Shown here in pieces: positions 63,583 to 64,000 of a stretch of DNA of 64,000 nt; position 1 is the first letter of the stretch, and each line of letters opens with the position of its first letter. This DNA comes from JABDIY01 sp963751955 (GTDB taxonomy: Bacteria; Actinomycetota; Acidimicrobiia; Acidimicrobiales; SZUA-35), in assembly GCA_963751955.1 (NCBI GenBank), contig CAVVWM010000008.1, positions 1 to 64,000 on the forward strand, in the 5' to 3' direction. The position numbers were made by a program, and so were the translations under genes. The notes beneath the pieces are model-generated. The model was not told the origin of the DNA and searched no databases. It saw only the letters and a program-made list of their open reading frames with translations.

Positions 63583-63599
63583 TTCGATAGGTTGATTCA

Positions 63600-64000
63600 A
63601 TGCTGTCGGCGGTGCCGAAATATCAAGCGATCTACTCGGTGCTACGACAACAAATTCTGGATGGCGACTATGCAGCCGGTTCCAAGTTGCCTCCCCAACA
63701 GGAACTCGCGGACTCCTTCGGGGTGACGCTGATGACACTCCGTCAGGCGATCGCTGCATTGGAGTCCGACGGTTTGGTGTGGGCCGCTCGTGGGAAAGGC
63801 ACGTTCGTGTCGGACCGACCAGTCGATATCTCTCTCGGTAATCTGTCGAGCTTCGCCGAGCAGATGCGGGCTGCCGGCGTTCCCTTGGAGACTGAGGTAC
63901 TGACGATCGATGTTCGTTCTGAACCTCTCGCCGGCGGCGCGACTCGGGATCGACGATGACCTTCGAATGATCGTGCGCCGACGGACCGTGTCGGGTGTTC
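63600..64000 (+). CDS. GntR-family regulator, 3'-truncated by the window and frameshifted
   Basis: N-terminal winged helix: YSVLRQQILDGDYAAGSKLPPQQELADSFGVTLMTLRQAIAALESDGLVWAARGKGTFV, then a UTRA-type start (LSSFAEQMRAAGVPLETEVL). The frame stops at 63959, but a neighbouring frame from about 63935 reads LGIDDDLRMIVRRRTVSGV and stays open to the window end, so one indel near 63935 splits it. ATG 63600 lies six bases after a TAGGTT box (63588-63593). Confidence 0.75.

Noticed and set aside
1..64000. Mobile elements, prophage, integrase, attachment sites, defence islands
   Set aside because: No transposase, recombinase, phage structural or restriction/toxin genes were recognised in any frame; remnants found are ordinary metabolic genes.

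Overview
The window is high-GC DNA from an actinobacterium. Lipoproteins with threonine-rich linkers, class F sortase, DUF6458, PIG-L, AlkC and YwiC-like proteins, frequent GTG/TTG starts and many start codons only 6-8 bases downstream of a TANNNT box fit an Acidimicrobiia-like, probably aquatic, free-living lineage. That placement is inferred; no rRNA gene is present. I see no tRNA, CRISPR array, insertion sequence or prophage.

Layout. 1-2123: tail of a hexuronate/aldonate (Entner-Doudoroff type) operon: ManD-like dehydratase, KDPG aldolase with three frameshifts, and KDG kinase. 2283-4046: a secreted proline/alanine-rich protein and an L,D-transpeptidase. 4159-13084 (minus): a beta-1,3-glucan (laminarin) locus made of a LacI regulator, a CUT1-type ABC importer without ATPase, a GH16 lipoprotein and a 1122-residue cytosolic GH149-like putative glucan phosphorylase, with three palindromic operators. 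13194-24252: mixed housekeeping genes (hydrolase, FAD oxidoreductase, PIG-L deacetylase, CorA, AlkC, Cys-rich copper-type protein, GGDEF-EAL protein, MerE-like protein). 24501-26027: DUF4397 surface protein with an LVNTG sorting signal next to a class F sortase, followed by a possible structured RNA. 26210-37674: macro-like protein, MscS channel, CBS proteins, LigD-type polymerase, an orphan sugar-ABC ATPase, a CHAD-CYTH protein, Pcm and a carboxylesterase. 38128-46867: an ABC-2 exporter, class V aminotransferase, pirin, GerW-like and DUF4389 proteins, YwiC-like and DUF1971 proteins.

46987-52544 is a sulfide/persulfide island: rhodanese lipoprotein, GntR regulator, CsoR/CstR-type repressor, SulP transporter with STAS domain, rhodanese-membrane protein and a CstB-like persulfide dioxygenase-rhodanese. 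Two promoters carry near-identical ATACCCC/GGGGTAT palindromes plus a second TGTACGTACA-type palindrome, which suggests control by two regulators.

52589-64000: SRPBCC protein, Bcr/CflA-type MFS pump, CYTH-like protein, PhoU and Na/Pi cotransporter, an M20 hydrolase with four frameshifts, a family A DNA polymerase without 5' nuclease, a Rieske-glutamate-synthase-like fusion, a cold-shock protein, an HD phosphohydrolase and a partial GntR regulator.

About fifteen frameshifts break otherwise well-conserved genes. Some are clustered (bases 585-770 and 57284-57910). I cannot tell sequencing or assembly errors from real gene decay; affected loci are marked.
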